Below, piece by piece: positions 26,120-36,695 of a DNA stretch of 64,000 nt. Origin of the DNA: Bacteroidaceae bacterium (GTDB lineage Bacteria; Bacteroidota; Bacteroidia; Bacteroidales; Bacteroidaceae); assembly GCA_017650105.1 (NCBI GenBank), contig JAGCFO010000009.1, forward strand, positions 124,001 through 188,000. The letters are read 5' to 3'. Positions within the stretch are counted from its first letter, which is position 1, and every line of letters begins with the position of its first letter. Under the pieces are notes generated by a model that ran no database searches, had not been told where the DNA came from, and was given only the letters and a program-made list of their open reading frames with translations. The translations under genes were made by a program, and so were the position numbers.

Positions 26120-27610
26120 ATGAAGTATTACGACAAACTCATTTTCGATCTTTCAAAAGAAGGACGTCGGGGCTACAGCCTCCCTGAAACAGGCCTGACA
26201 AACCACAAAATGAAGGAAGAGGTTCCCTCCACATTGTTACGCGGGAGTGCTCCCTCTCTTCCTCAAGTCAGCGAAGTTGATGTTGTTCGCCATTACACCA
26301 ATCTTTCACAAATGAATTTTGGTGTTGACACTGGGTTCTATCCTCTTGGGAGCTGTACGATGAAGTACAATCCCAAAATAAACGAAGAGATTGCATCCAT
26401 GCCTGGCTTTCAGGAGATTCACCCATTGCAACCCGAAAGCACCATCCAAGGAATTTATTCTATCTACAGTGAGATGGAGAAGATGCTTTCTGCTATCACT
26501 GGCATGAAATACTTCACTTTGAATCCATGCGCTGGAGCACACGGAGAACTCACAGGACTCATGATAATGCGAAGCTATCACCGCAATCGAGGCGATTTTG
26601 CACGAACAAAAGTCATAGTCCCCGATAGCGCTCATGGAACGAATCCTGCATCAGCAGCAGTATGTGGACTTGATGTTGTTGTAGTAAAGTCCAATGCAGA
26701 AGGTTTGGTGGATGTAGATGACTTAAAGCCTTTATTAGGTCCTGATTTGGCAGGAATCATGATGACTAACCCAAACACTCTGGGCCTTTTCGAAAGGGAT
26801 ATCAAGGAAATTGCCTCTCTCGTGCATAAGGCAGGAGGACTTCTCTATTACGACGGTGCTAATATGAATCCGCTTATGGGTGTCGTACGTCCTGGAGACA
26901 TGGGATTTGATATTATGCACCTTAACTTGCACAAGACATTCTCCACACCACATGGAGGAGGAGGACCTGGCAGTGGGCCTGTAGGAGTGGCAGAATTCCT
27001 CAAGGACTGTCTTCCCTATCCGCATGTTGAAGAAGGAGAGGAAAGCAACTTATTGTATGCAAAAGGAGAAACACCCGAATGTGCGGGAATGGTAAGCGGT
27101 CATATGGGCAACTTCGGAATCATTCTTCGCGCGTGTGCCTACATTCTCTCTATTGGCCGTCAGCATATTGGCGAAGTAGGCTATATGGCAACGCTCAATG
27201 CTAATTACGTCAAGGAGAGCCTTCGAGATGTTTACAAACTTCCGATCCCCTCTGTTTGCAAACACGAATTCGTTTTTGATGGACTTATCAACGACGGAGC
27301 ACGAGAAGGAAAGGAAGGAGCTACCACTCTCGATGTTGCAAAACGTCTGCTCGATTTCGGCTTCCATGCTCCAACTATCTATTTCCCACTGTTGTTCCAT
27401 CAAGCCTTGATGATAGAACCTACAGAAACTGAGAGCAAGGAGACATTGGACGCTTTCATCGAAGTAATGCACACAATAGCAGCAGAAGCAGCAGAAGATT
27501 CAGACATATTACATGCTGCACCTCACAATGCTCCTATTGGGCGTCCTGATGATACGACAGCTGCCAAGCATCCTATCATCAACTATCGTGATTTGAAGGC
27601 TGAGGCATAA
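26120..27610 (+). CDS. gcvPB: Glycine dehydrogenase (decarboxylating) subunit 2, PLP-binding
   Basis: 496 residues. The PLP lysine is in HLNLHKTFSTPHGGGGPGSG; other blocks are FYPLGSCTMKYNPK, NPCAGAHGELTGL and DSAHGTNPASA. It forms the P protein with gcvPA. Four bp separate the two genes. The operon ends here with a hairpin terminator. Confidence 0.97.
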   Translation: MKYYDKLIFDLSKEGRRGYSLPETGLTNHKMKEEVPSTLLRGSAPSLPQVSEVDVVRHYTNLSQMNFGVDTGFYPLGSCTMKYNPKINEEIASMPGFQEIHPLQPESTIQGIYSIYSEMEKMLSAITGMKYFTLNPCAGAHGELTGLMIMRSYHRNRGDFARTKVIVPDSAHGTNPASAAVCGLDVVVVKSNAEGLVDVDDLKPLLGPDLAGIMMTNPNTLGLFERDIKEIASLVHKAGGLLYYDGANMNPLMGVVRPGDMGFDIMHLNLHKTFSTPHGGGGPGSGPVGVAEFLKDCLPYPHVEEGEESNLLYAKGETPECAGMVSGHMGNFGIILRACAYILSIGRQHIGEVGYMATLNANYVKESLRDVYKLPIPSVCKHEFVFDGLINDGAREGKEGATTLDVAKRLLDFGFHAPTIYFPLLFHQALMIEPTETESKETLDAFIEVMHTIAAEAAEDSDILHAAPHNAPIGRPDDTTAAKHPIINYRDLKAEA

Positions 27611-27630
27611 ATGTTTCTTCAACTGAACAG

Positions 27631-27664
27631 AAGCGGAGAATATCTAATCTAATGTTCTCCGCTT
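27631..27664. terminator. Bidirectional terminator between gcvPB and the GH2 gene
   Basis: AAGCGGAGAA (27631-27640) pairs perfectly with TTCTCCGCTT (27655-27664), with T-rich sequence after it. It lies between two convergent genes. Confidence 0.7.
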
Positions 27665-27680
27665 CCTTTATTGTTTTGCC

Positions 27681-29915
27681 TTACCGAATTTGGATAACAG
27701 AAGAGCCTACATCGGGAGAAGAGAAAGTGACACTCGAAGTTCCCCTTGCTTTTGTTGGAACTTGTATGTATGCCAATACTCTCCCCTGCCATGCTTTACG
27801 TTCTGTTGCATGAGGAGCCGACATATCCATATTGTTGCCTGATTCAATGCCAAGCAAAGAGGCGGGTCCTTCTATCACACAAGAAACTGAGTTGTTTGCT
27901 CTTTCACAACGTTTCCCTTGTTCGTCAACCAACTCAACGAGAACCAGCAATGTTCTCATGCTACCATCTTTGTGATGATCGATTATAGGTAGGCTGTCGT
28001 TAAGAATCGTCATCCGAAGTCCTACGGGAGTTGGCAACTCTACAGGGACAGGATTGTCTTGTCCCGTGCCTCGTCTTCTCTGTCCTCCTCGCTGTCTCAT
28101 CCAGTTCATCGATAGAGTATCGCCTGGCTGTTGTGCCCACATTGTCTTACGCATCTGTGCCTGGAATTTCGGGAATCCGCAAAAGTCAAGCAAGCCCGTT
28201 CCCAAACCGCGCGAAGGCCAAGCGCCGCTCTCTCCCAAATAATCTATCCCCGTCCAAATAAATTGCCCGAAGATATAAGGATTATCTCGTACTGCAAGCC
28301 ATTGTTCGTATCCATGTCCGTTTTCACTTCCATAAATCACACGCTCGGGATAAGCAGCATGATCCTGTTCGTATCTGTTCTCCGTATAATTATACCCCAC
28401 TACATCTACAGCTTGGGGATAAGCAGTCTCATTACTCATCACCACTCCAGCCAATGCTCCCGTAACGGGACGTGAAGAATCATTAGCTTTCACTACAGCT
28501 ACAAGACGTTTGGCAATCTCCCCTATACGCATTGCATCGGGGGCATCGGGTTTGTATCCTCCATACATCGGTTGATTGATGCTGCTTCCGTCAAGCACTG
28601 GATGCGAATACGGGTCGTTGGGATAATCTACCTCATTGCCTATGCTCCACAGGAAAACGCATGGATGATTCCTGTCTCGGCGTACCATATCGGCAACGTC
28701 TCGTTCAATCCACTCCTCAAAGAAATCATACGTTCCTTCATATCCAGGTTCACCTTTGTTCCAGCCTTTCAGCCACTTACGCTTTGGAAATTCCCACTCA
28801 TCGCTCGCTTCATCCATAACCAGGAATCCCAATTCGTCGCACAAATCGTATAAGATCGGCGTTTGAGGATTATGACTGCAGCGGATGGCGTTACAGCCGA
28901 GTTCCTTCAACTGCATCAAGCGCCAACGCCACACTTCCTCGGGCACCGCGGCACCCAGCACACCCGCGTCGTGATGCAAGCAAACACCCTTCACCTTCCG
29001 ATTGACTCCGTTCAGGAAGAATCCCTCGTTGGCATCGAAACGCAAAGTGCGCAATCCTGCCTTGCACTCCATCCTGTCGCTCCACACGCCATCCTTCAGC
29101 AGAAGCACCTGAAGGGTATAGAGATACGGATCATTCAAATCCCAAAGATGCGCATCATTTACCGACAAAGTAACGCTGACATTCTCCGTATTATTGACAT
29201 ACTTCGTAGTGTAGGCAACCTGCTTCCCGTCAACATCTATCAGACAGGCAGCAATTTTGTACAGTTTTCGCTCCGAAGCCTGCGTAGGCAGATTGTCAAC
29301 TGTCACATCTACTTGAACTTCGGCCTTTGTCCCCTCAAGTTTTGTCAGCCTGTAAGTCGTTCCCCACAGTGCAAGATGTACATCCGGAGCATCCACGATG
29401 TAGACATCGCGCCAAATGCCCGAGCCGGTATACCATCGGCTGTCAGCTTGTCGGCTATGATCGACTTCCACTTCCAACATATTCCCTCCGGCTTTCAGAT
29501 AAGGAGTCAACTCGTAGCAGAACGATGCATACCCGCTGGGACGAGAGCCTAATAGTTGCCCATTCAGATAGACCTTGCTGCGATTGTAAACACCCTCGAA
29601 ATATATGAATTGTCGATGCAACTCGGTAGACTCGAGCGCAAACATTTTTCTGTAATGTCCTATGCCTCCAGGCAGATAGCCCGTGCAGCTATACAACGTA
29701 TCAGAAGGAGCATAGTCGACCGACCAGTCGTGCGGTAACGTAACCTGACGCCATTCTGGCTCAGTTTCCAGCTTGAACTGCCAGCCGTCGTTGAAAAGCG
29801 TCGCTTTCCCGAATCCCGGCTGGGCAAAGAAACTCTGCGGGAGAAGAAGGGAAAAAACGAGGAGAAGAAGGGAAAAAATTTTATTTGTTCTCCAAAAAAC
29901 CATTTTTGTTCTCAT
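27681..29915 (-). CDS. Glycoside hydrolase family 2, beta-galactosidase-like
   Basis: 744 residues from MRTKMVFWRTNK, supported by a promoter just upstream. Signal peptide up to QSFFAQ; GH2 sugar-binding domain (~40-200, LPHDWSVDY), Ig-like domain (~205-300), TIM barrel (~305-600) with HHDAGVLGAAVP, acid/base Glu in LWSIGNEVDYP and nucleophile Glu in YGSENGHGYEQW. A short beta domain ends the chain. Most likely cleaves beta-galactosides of plant or host glycans in the periplasm. No sus genes lie next to it. The 5' coding bases are made of purine/pyrimidine-rich sequence like the GGAGAA repeat family. Confidence 0.88.
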   Translation of the reverse strand: MRTKMVFWRTNKIFSLLLLVFSLLLPQSFFAQPGFGKATLFNDGWQFKLETEPEWRQVTLPHDWSVDYAPSDTLYSCTGYLPGGIGHYRKMFALESTELHRQFIYFEGVYNRSKVYLNGQLLGSRPSGYASFCYELTPYLKAGGNMLEVEVDHSRQADSRWYTGSGIWRDVYIVDAPDVHLALWGTTYRLTKLEGTKAEVQVDVTVDNLPTQASERKLYKIAACLIDVDGKQVAYTTKYVNNTENVSVTLSVNDAHLWDLNDPYLYTLQVLLLKDGVWSDRMECKAGLRTLRFDANEGFFLNGVNRKVKGVCLHHDAGVLGAAVPEEVWRWRLMQLKELGCNAIRCSHNPQTPILYDLCDELGFLVMDEASDEWEFPKRKWLKGWNKGEPGYEGTYDFFEEWIERDVADMVRRDRNHPCVFLWSIGNEVDYPNDPYSHPVLDGSSINQPMYGGYKPDAPDAMRIGEIAKRLVAVVKANDSSRPVTGALAGVVMSNETAYPQAVDVVGYNYTENRYEQDHAAYPERVIYGSENGHGYEQWLAVRDNPYIFGQFIWTGIDYLGESGAWPSRGLGTGLLDFCGFPKFQAQMRKTMWAQQPGDTLSMNWMRQRGGQRRRGTGQDNPVPVELPTPVGLRMTILNDSLPIIDHHKDGSMRTLLVLVELVDEQGKRCERANNSVSCVIEGPASLLGIESGNNMDMSAPHATERKAWQGRVLAYIQVPTKARGTSSVTFSSPDVGSSVIQIR

Positions 29916-29941
29916 ATTAGTTTTGTTTGTTTTCGTCGCCA

Positions 29942-29971
29942 CAAAAATACAAAAGAAGAGGACACATCCAA
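29942..29971 (-). promoter_or_regulatory. Promoter of the GH2 gene
   Basis: On the minus strand TTG (29969-29971), 19 bp, TATTTTTG (29942-29949). The groEL terminator hairpin overlaps the -33 element and spacer. Confidence 0.65.
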
Positions 29972-29990
29972 AGGATGCATCCTCTTTTTT
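29957..29990 (-). terminator. Terminator of groES-groEL
   Basis: AGAGGA-CAC-ATCC and GGAT-GCA-TCCTCT form a hairpin with a 3-nt loop; on the minus strand a U-rich stretch (TTCTTTTGTATTTTT) follows. A second weak hairpin, GTAATCAGA/TCTGATTAC (29996-30028), overlaps the groEL stop codon. Confidence 0.65.
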
Positions 29991-30024
29991 CATTCGTAAT
30001 CAGATTTTTTTCTTCATTTTCTGA

Positions 30025-31686
<1,662 letters not shown>

Positions 31687-31693
31687 CTATTTC

Positions 31694-31966
31694 TTATCCG
31701 AGCACAGCGAGCACATCGCTCTGACGCATGATAAGATATTTCTCTCCCTCAATCTCAAGTTCCGTTCCGGCATACTTGCCATAGAGTACGGTGTCGCCTA
31801 CCTTGAGGACCATTTCCTCGTCTTTTGTTCCGTGGCCTACTGCCACAACTTGTCCCTTAAGGGGTTTCTCTTTTGCTGTGTCGGGGATGATGATACCGCC
31901 AACAGTTTTTTCCTCAGCAGCTGCAGGAGCGATGAGGACACGATCTGATAAAGGTTTTACGTTCAT
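31694..31966 (-). CDS. groES: 10 kDa co-chaperonin GroES
   Basis: 90 residues. [20 protein letters not shown], the mobile loop around [16 protein letters not shown] and the C-terminal [26 protein letters not shown]. It caps the GroEL ring. No CIRCE operator is seen upstream; instead there is a sigma-54-like element (32010-32026). Confidence 0.99.
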   Translation of the reverse strand: MNVKPLSDRVLIAPAAAEEKTVGGIIIPDTAKEKPLKGQVVAVGHGTKDEEMVLKVGDTVLYGKYAGTELEIEGEKYLIMRQSDVLAVLG

Positions 31967-32009
31967 AATGATTATATTTTATGGTTTTTAAGTTTTCCAC
32001 TTATTACAA

Positions 32010-32026
32010 TAGCGAAAAGCGTGCCA
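32010..32026 (-). promoter_or_regulatory. Sigma-54-like promoter element before groES
   Basis: On the minus strand TGGCACG-CTTT-TCGCT has GG and GC exactly ten bases apart and differs from the consensus TGGCACG-N4-TTGCW at one position. It would start transcription near base 32000, 34 nt before the groES ATG. No TAnnTTTG box is found in this gap. Confidence 0.45.
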
Positions 32027-32038
32027 GCCTCGCTCAAA

Positions 32039-32104
32039 TGTCATTTTTGAGACAAGGTGTGTCATACTTCACCCAAGCATGACGCAAAGGGTGACAAACT
32101 GTCA
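32039..32104. promoter_or_regulatory. Cluster of TGTCA/TGACA inverted repeats upstream of groES
   Basis: TGTCA at 32039, 32060 and 32100 and TGAC(A) at 32080 and 32092 form inverted pairs, including the palindrome TGACA-AAC-TGTCA (32092-32104) and GTCATACTT...AAGCATGAC (32061-32083). They may be activator sites or, for the second, a transcript hairpin after cdaA. Confidence 0.4.
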
Positions 32105-32866
32105 TTCATTACTCTTCGAAAGAGTCGATTCGAGTGTCTCTGCTGTCACATCCAGCTGGAACTCCCCGTCTTGTGCGATGCTGATACCTCCCGTTTCTTC
32201 CGAGACTATGATAATGATGGCATCCGAAACTTCCGACAAGCCCAAAGCTGCCCTATGGCGCAGTCCGAGGCGCTTGGGGATATCCTCTCGGTGCGATATG
32301 GGAAGCACACAGCCGGCTGCCACAATCTTGTCATGCGACACAATCATAGCTCCGTCGTGCAAAGGGCTGTTCTTAAAGAAAATGTTCTCCACGAGCATGC
32401 GGTTGATATTCGCATCAATGCGCTCTCCTGTCTGAATATATTCTCCCAAATGTTGTGTTCGTTCCACCACGATGAGAGCACCTACTTTTCCTTCCGACAT
32501 ATTCTGACAGGCGCGCACAATAGGCAGATATTCCTGTCCTCGAGTTTGCGCCTTGTCTTTACTGAACAAATTGGCAATCTTGCGGAAACGTTTCTGCGAA
32601 CCTAATTCGCGAAAGAAATGCCTAATCTCTTCCTGAAAGATGATGATGAGTGCCAACACGCCCACGTTTGCCAAAGCATCCAGGATGGAGCCCAACAACG
32701 GCATCTTGATAACATGCGCTACCACCAGCCAGACAAGGACGAAGATGAGAATTCCGACAAACAGATTCAGCGAGCCCGACTCCTTCATCATCTTGTAGAG
32801 GTAGAATAGTAGGAGCGATACCAGAAAGATATCGATGATATTAAGAATGGATAAGCCAAGTAACAT
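32102..32866 (-). CDS. cdaA: Diadenylate cyclase CdaA
   Basis: 254 residues. Three N-terminal membrane helices (IDIFLVSLLLFYLY, LFVGILIFVLVWLVVAHVI, SILDALANVGVLALIIIF), then the DAC domain with the catalytic PLHDGAMIV (DGA) and GLRHRAALGLSE (RHR) motifs. It makes c-di-AMP, which controls osmotic and cell-wall balance. It lies 22 bp after folP; the pair is a common Bacteroidales arrangement. Confidence 0.95.
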   Translation of the reverse strand: MLLGLSILNIIDIFLVSLLLFYLYKMMKESGSLNLFVGILIFVLVWLVVAHVIKMPLLGSILDALANVGVLALIIIFQEEIRHFFRELGSQKRFRKIANLFSKDKAQTRGQEYLPIVRACQNMSEGKVGALIVVERTQHLGEYIQTGERIDANINRMLVENIFFKNSPLHDGAMIVSHDKIVAAGCVLPISHREDIPKRLGLRHRAALGLSEVSDAIIIIVSEETGGISIAQDGEFQLDVTAETLESTLSKSNE

Positions 32867-32888
32867 ACGTTATTTATACCTTATTTAA

Positions 32889-33734
32889 TTATATGGTTTG
32901 CCTTTTAATCTGCTGCATCAGCTGTATCGTTTCGCAAGCTTCTCTCACGTCATGAACGCGCAATATGTCTGCCCCTTGCTGCAAGGCGATAGTGTGCAGC
33001 ACAGTAGTCCCGTTGAGTGCTTCATCTGCCGATAGCGACAGCACTCGCTGGATCATCGATTTACGACTGACGCCTGCCAGCAACAGAGCATTCTCAACAC
33101 GCAATTCGCAAAGATGTACCAGAAGGCGGTAGTTTTCATCCAATGTTTTTCCAAATCCAAAGCCTGGATCGAGAATCACATCTTTCACTCCCGCTGCATG
33201 CAACTTGTTTGCCATTTCGCAAAAATAGTTGCGCACATCGTTCACGATATCTGCTTCCTTACAAGAACAATCTTCCTTCTTCTCACGAGAGTTGTGAGTC
33301 AAGATATACGGCAAATGATTCTTTGCAACGACAGCTGCCATTTTCTCGTCGGCACACCCCGAGACATCATTCACGATGAATGCCTCGCACACACTCAAGC
33401 AGGCTTCTACTACCGAAGCGCGGAATGTATCAACGGAAAGAGGAACAGGAAGAAGAGCGTCTGACAGCGCTTCCAATACGGGAAGGAGCCGTGCTTTTTC
33501 CTCTTCTTCACTAACAGGCTCAGCGCCAGGACGAGTGGAACAAGCCCCAATGTCAATCACGGCAGCACCTTCGGCAACCATCTGCTGCGCACGCATCACA
33601 ACAAGTTCTGCTGAGCCAATTCGCGAAGGAGCATAGAAGGAGTTGTCGGTGACGTTCACTATGCCCATCACGGCAGGAGTTGCCACAGATAACAGCTTGT
33701 CTCCTATTCGGATTGACTTTGTTCCTTCCTCCAT
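32889..33734 (-). CDS. folP: Dihydropteroate synthase
   Basis: 281 residues. GIVNVTDNSFYAPSRIG, DIGACSTRPGAEPVSEEEE, DPGFGFGKTLDENYRLL and GVSRKSMIQRVL are the pterin- and pABA-binding signatures. It makes dihydropteroate for folate. The usual NVTPDSFSDGG is NVTDNSFYAPS here, a known variant in Bacteroidetes. First gene of folP-cdaA. Confidence 0.96.
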   Translation of the reverse strand: MEEGTKSIRIGDKLLSVATPAVMGIVNVTDNSFYAPSRIGSAELVVMRAQQMVAEGAAVIDIGACSTRPGAEPVSEEEEKARLLPVLEALSDALLPVPLSVDTFRASVVEACLSVCEAFIVNDVSGCADEKMAAVVAKNHLPYILTHNSREKKEDCSCKEADIVNDVRNYFCEMANKLHAAGVKDVILDPGFGFGKTLDENYRLLVHLCELRVENALLLAGVSRKSMIQRVLSLSADEALNGTTVLHTIALQQGADILRVHDVREACETIQLMQQIKRQTI

Positions 33735-33756
33735 AGATTCACTTTACATTAGAGTG

Positions 33757-33787
33757 CAAATATACTATTTTTTTATTTTTGATGCAA
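33757..33787 (-). promoter_or_regulatory. Promoter of folP-cdaA
   Basis: On the minus strand TTG (33785-33787), 20 bp, TATATTTG (33757-33764), 23 bp before folP. It faces the murF promoter. Confidence 0.75.
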
Positions 33788-33816
33788 GGGTGAGGGTTTC
33801 TTTCTTTTTTTATTTG

Positions 33817-33824
33817 TATTTTTG
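33817..33824 (+). promoter_or_regulatory. -7 box of murF
   Basis: TATTTTTG, ending 9 bases before the murF ATG at 33834, so the leader would be very short. The -33 region is T-rich without a clean TTG. Confidence 0.5.
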
Positions 33825-33833
33825 CAAACTGAT

Positions 33834-35180
33834 ATGGAAACCACTGAACTTCTTTACCATCTTTTTCTCCAAAGCAAGGGAGTAACAACCGATTCGCGCC
33901 AATGCGCTGAGGGAATGATGTTTTTTGCACTCAAAGGTGAGCGCTTCGACGGGAATGCCTATGCTCTTCAAGCTTTGGAAAAGGGATGCCTGTGTGCTGT
34001 TGTCGACGACAACTCTTTCAAAAACGCTTCAGACAAGCGATTAGTGTATGTCGAGAACGTGCTTCTTGCTCTTCAGCAACTCGCAAGACATCACAGACGC
34101 AAGCTTGGCCTACCTGTTATCGGGATTACTGGCACTAACGGCAAGACAACCACAAAAGAACTGATAGCTGCCGTTCTTTGTCGCAAGTTCCGCACACACT
34201 ATACGCAAGGCAACCTTAACAATCAGATTGGTGTGCCTCTCACGCTACTTCAACTCACCAGCCAGCACCAGCTTGCTGTGGTGGAAATGGGAGCGAGCCA
34301 TCCGGGAGACATCAAAGAACTTGTCGACATTGCAGAGCCTGACTACGGAATCATCACCAACGTAGGACGCGCTCATCTTCAGGGTTTCGGCTCCTTTGAG
34401 GGCGTCATTCGCACAAAAGGGGAACTCTACGACTTCCTTCGTACTCGGGAAGGCAGTCTCGTTTTTCTTCACAACGATAATCCCTATCTGAAAGCTATCG
34501 CTCAAGGACTGAATACTATTCGTTACGGCACAGTCACAGAGAATGAGTCTCTTGCCGTAAGCGGAGAGCTGATTTCGCGCAATCCCTTCTTACGTTTCAG
34601 CTGGAAGGCAAAAGGCGTTCCTACTCATACAATCGATACGCATTTGGTTGGAGGCTACAACATCGACAATGCCCTTTGCGCCATAACCGTAGGGCGCTAC
34701 TTTGGAGTGTCAGACGAAGACATTGATGCAGCTATCGAAGGCTATATGCCATCAAACAGTCGCTCACAGCTCATTATGACTTCTCAAAACACACTTATCG
34801 TCGATGCCTATAATGCCAATCCCACCAGCATGCGCGCTTCGCTGCTGAACTTTAACCAAATGGAAAGCAGCAACAAGGTAGTCATTATCGGTGACATGAA
34901 GGAACTGGGAGATGCTTCCTCAGAAGAGCACATCGCTATCGTTCAACTGATAGACGAGTGTACATTCGAGAAGGTTTGGCTCGTAGGGCAGAACTTCCGC
35001 GAGGCTCTTGCTGCCGTTCACGGAAAGGAGGACGGGGAAAACAAATCTTCCCGCTACCGCACTTTTGCTTCTGCCGAAGAGGTACTGGATTATTTGAAAG
35101 CCAATCCTTTGTCGGGTTGCAGCGTGCTGGTAAAAGGCTCTAATAGCATGCGCCTTTCCTCACTAATTCCTGCTCTATGA
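33834..35180 (+). CDS. murF: UDP-N-acetylmuramoyl-tripeptide-D-alanyl-D-alanine ligase
   Basis: 448 residues from METTELLYHLFLQSKGVTTDSR. GITGTNGKTTTKELIAAVL is the ATP loop, QGNLNNQIGVPLTLL and VEMGASHPGDIKEL are Mur-ligase blocks and IVDAYNANPTSMRASL lies in the C-terminal domain. It adds D-Ala-D-Ala to complete the peptidoglycan precursor. The next gene starts 58 bp later in the same direction. Confidence 0.97.
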   Translation: METTELLYHLFLQSKGVTTDSRQCAEGMMFFALKGERFDGNAYALQALEKGCLCAVVDDNSFKNASDKRLVYVENVLLALQQLARHHRRKLGLPVIGITGTNGKTTTKELIAAVLCRKFRTHYTQGNLNNQIGVPLTLLQLTSQHQLAVVEMGASHPGDIKELVDIAEPDYGIITNVGRAHLQGFGSFEGVIRTKGELYDFLRTREGSLVFLHNDNPYLKAIAQGLNTIRYGTVTENESLAVSGELISRNPFLRFSWKAKGVPTHTIDTHLVGGYNIDNALCAITVGRYFGVSDEDIDAAIEGYMPSNSRSQLIMTSQNTLIVDAYNANPTSMRASLLNFNQMESSNKVVIIGDMKELGDASSEEHIAIVQLIDECTFEKVWLVGQNFREALAAVHGKEDGENKSSRYRTFASAEEVLDYLKANPLSGCSVLVKGSNSMRLSSLIPAL

Positions 35181-35238
35181 CGAAAACGCCTCAGGTTACG
35201 ACAAAGGACAAAGATAATTTAATAAGGAATAGTCAGAT

Positions 35239-36138
35239 ATGAAAACTACATACTACCGCGTAGCACAACACACCTTCGCTTTTCGCACTCCCGATGACGA
35301 TAAACAAGACTACTTGCCTTCGTTTGCTCCTTTCGTTTGCAAATATGAAGAAGGCACCCCGCTCCTCTTCACTCTCACGCTTGATGATAACTTCTACCCT
35401 TCCGAGAAAGGAGCTACCATCGGGCAGTTCGACTGCGGGGGAGGAGATTTTGGCGTTTACAAGCTGGATGACGGTAGCTATCAGTTTCTCATCAATCCTC
35501 CCGGAAGGGAGTACTGCGGCATGCTGCAGACGAATGCTTCTTTTACCGAAGGCATTGCAGCGCTGCGTGGCAATGAGTCAACACGCGCCTATGCTGCCAA
35601 CAACTGCATGATGCTCCTCTATGCCTTTGCTGCTGCCGACAAGCAGACGATGCTTTTTCACGCTTCCGTAATCGGGCACAACGGAAAAGGCTTCCTTTTC
35701 CTCGGAAAGAGTGGTACGGGTAAAAGTACTCACAGCCAACAATGGCTGAAATATATTTCAGGAAGTGAACTTATCAACGATGACAATCCTGTCGTTACTG
35801 TCACTTCTGAAGGAAAGGCTATCGTCTGGGGCTCCCCTTGGAGCGGCAAGACTCCCTGCTACCGCAATGTATCAGCGCCAATCGGAGCTTTTGTACGCAT
35901 AAAGCAGGAGAAAGAGAACCGTATCAAACGTGACGACACTTTGCGGGCTTTTGCGTCTCTGCTTCCCTCTGTTTCCACTATGAAATGGGACGACAGGGTT
36001 TACAACGGTATCTGCGACAGCATAGCTCTTCTTATCAGCAATGTTCCCTGTTACACGCTCGGATGTCGCCCAGACAAAGAGGCAGCCGAAGTGTGCCAAG
36101 CAGAAGTCGAGAAGGAAAAAGACGACCCATCTATTTGA
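35239..36138 (+). CDS. HPrK-like P-loop kinase of a PqqD/S26-peptidase cluster
   Basis: 299 residues. The N-terminal ~140 residues are beta-rich and specific to this group. Walker A GKSGTGKST is at residues 156-164, ELINDDNPVV is in the place of the HPrK acidic motif, and SPWSGKTPCYRN and APIGAFVRIKQ follow, as in HPr kinase/phosphorylase-like proteins. Such kinases accompany some lasso-peptide and other RiPP clusters, where they phosphorylate the peptide. Here it precedes an S26-type peptidase and a PqqD protein. Stop codon is the first base triplet of an 8-bp repeat array. Substrate unknown. Confidence 0.75.
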   Translation: MKTTYYRVAQHTFAFRTPDDDKQDYLPSFAPFVCKYEEGTPLLFTLTLDDNFYPSEKGATIGQFDCGGGDFGVYKLDDGSYQFLINPPGREYCGMLQTNASFTEGIAALRGNESTRAYAANNCMMLLYAFAAADKQTMLFHASVIGHNGKGFLFLGKSGTGKSTHSQQWLKYISGSELINDDNPVVTVTSEGKAIVWGSPWSGKTPCYRNVSAPIGAFVRIKQEKENRIKRDDTLRAFASLLPSVSTMKWDDRVYNGICDSIALLISNVPCYTLGCRPDKEAAEVCQAEVEKEKDDPSI

Positions 36139-36199
36139 TTATCCGATTACTTGATTACTTGATTATTTGATTATCTGATTACCTGATTATCTAGTTATC
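36136..36199. repeat. 8-bp tandem repeat (TGATTATC), eight units
   Basis: Eight consecutive 8-mers of the form (T/C)GATTA(T/C)(C/T), the last one degenerate (TAGTTATC). The first unit contains the TGA stop of the kinase gene and the array ends 10 bp before the peptidase start, so it fills the whole gap. Three units of the same 8-mer occur at 58956-58979. Confidence 0.9.
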
Positions 36200-36209
36200 C
36201 CATAAGCCC

Positions 36210-36656
36210 ATGTCTCACTCCATAGAGTTGCCCAACGATGTCTTTCTTCAAGAGGTACGCCGCTTGCTTGAAGAAGGACATACCGCTACACTTCGTGTGC
36301 GAGGAAACAGCATGCGCCCTTTCCTCGAAGACAGGCGTGATAGCATTGTGCTTACAGCAGTCACGCATGTCTGCGTGGGAGACGCCGTGTTGGCAGAAAC
36401 GGAACCTGGGCACTATGTGTTTCATCGGATAATCTCGATTGATGGAGACAAAGTCACCCTTATGGGCGACGGAAACGTAGGAAGAACAGAGCATTGCTTG
36501 CACGAGAATGTGGTAGCAAACACACATTCATTTATCCGCAAGGGAAAGACATACTCTCCCGAAGGGAGCACTTGGCGCCGTTACTCTTGGTGGTGGACTC
36601 GTCTGCTTCCCTTTAGACGCTATCTGTTGTGGATATATCGACATTTCTTTATTTGA
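36210..36656 (+). CDS. S24/S26-family peptidase, signal-peptidase-like
   Basis: 148 residues. The nucleophile is in RVRGNSMRPFLEDRRDSIVL and the second catalytic block is YVFHRIISIDGDKVTLMGDGN: His takes the place of the Lys of bacterial signal peptidase I, as in the S26B (Sec11-like) group. There is no clear membrane helix. It lies between a kinase and a PqqD protein, so a leader-peptidase role in the same pathway is likely but inferred. Confidence 0.78.
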   Translation: MSHSIELPNDVFLQEVRRLLEEGHTATLRVRGNSMRPFLEDRRDSIVLTAVTHVCVGDAVLAETEPGHYVFHRIISIDGDKVTLMGDGNVGRTEHCLHENVVANTHSFIRKGKTYSPEGSTWRRYSWWWTRLLPFRRYLLWIYRHFFI

Positions 36657-36695
36657 CAAACAACGAATAAATTAAACAACATAATAAAAACCACT

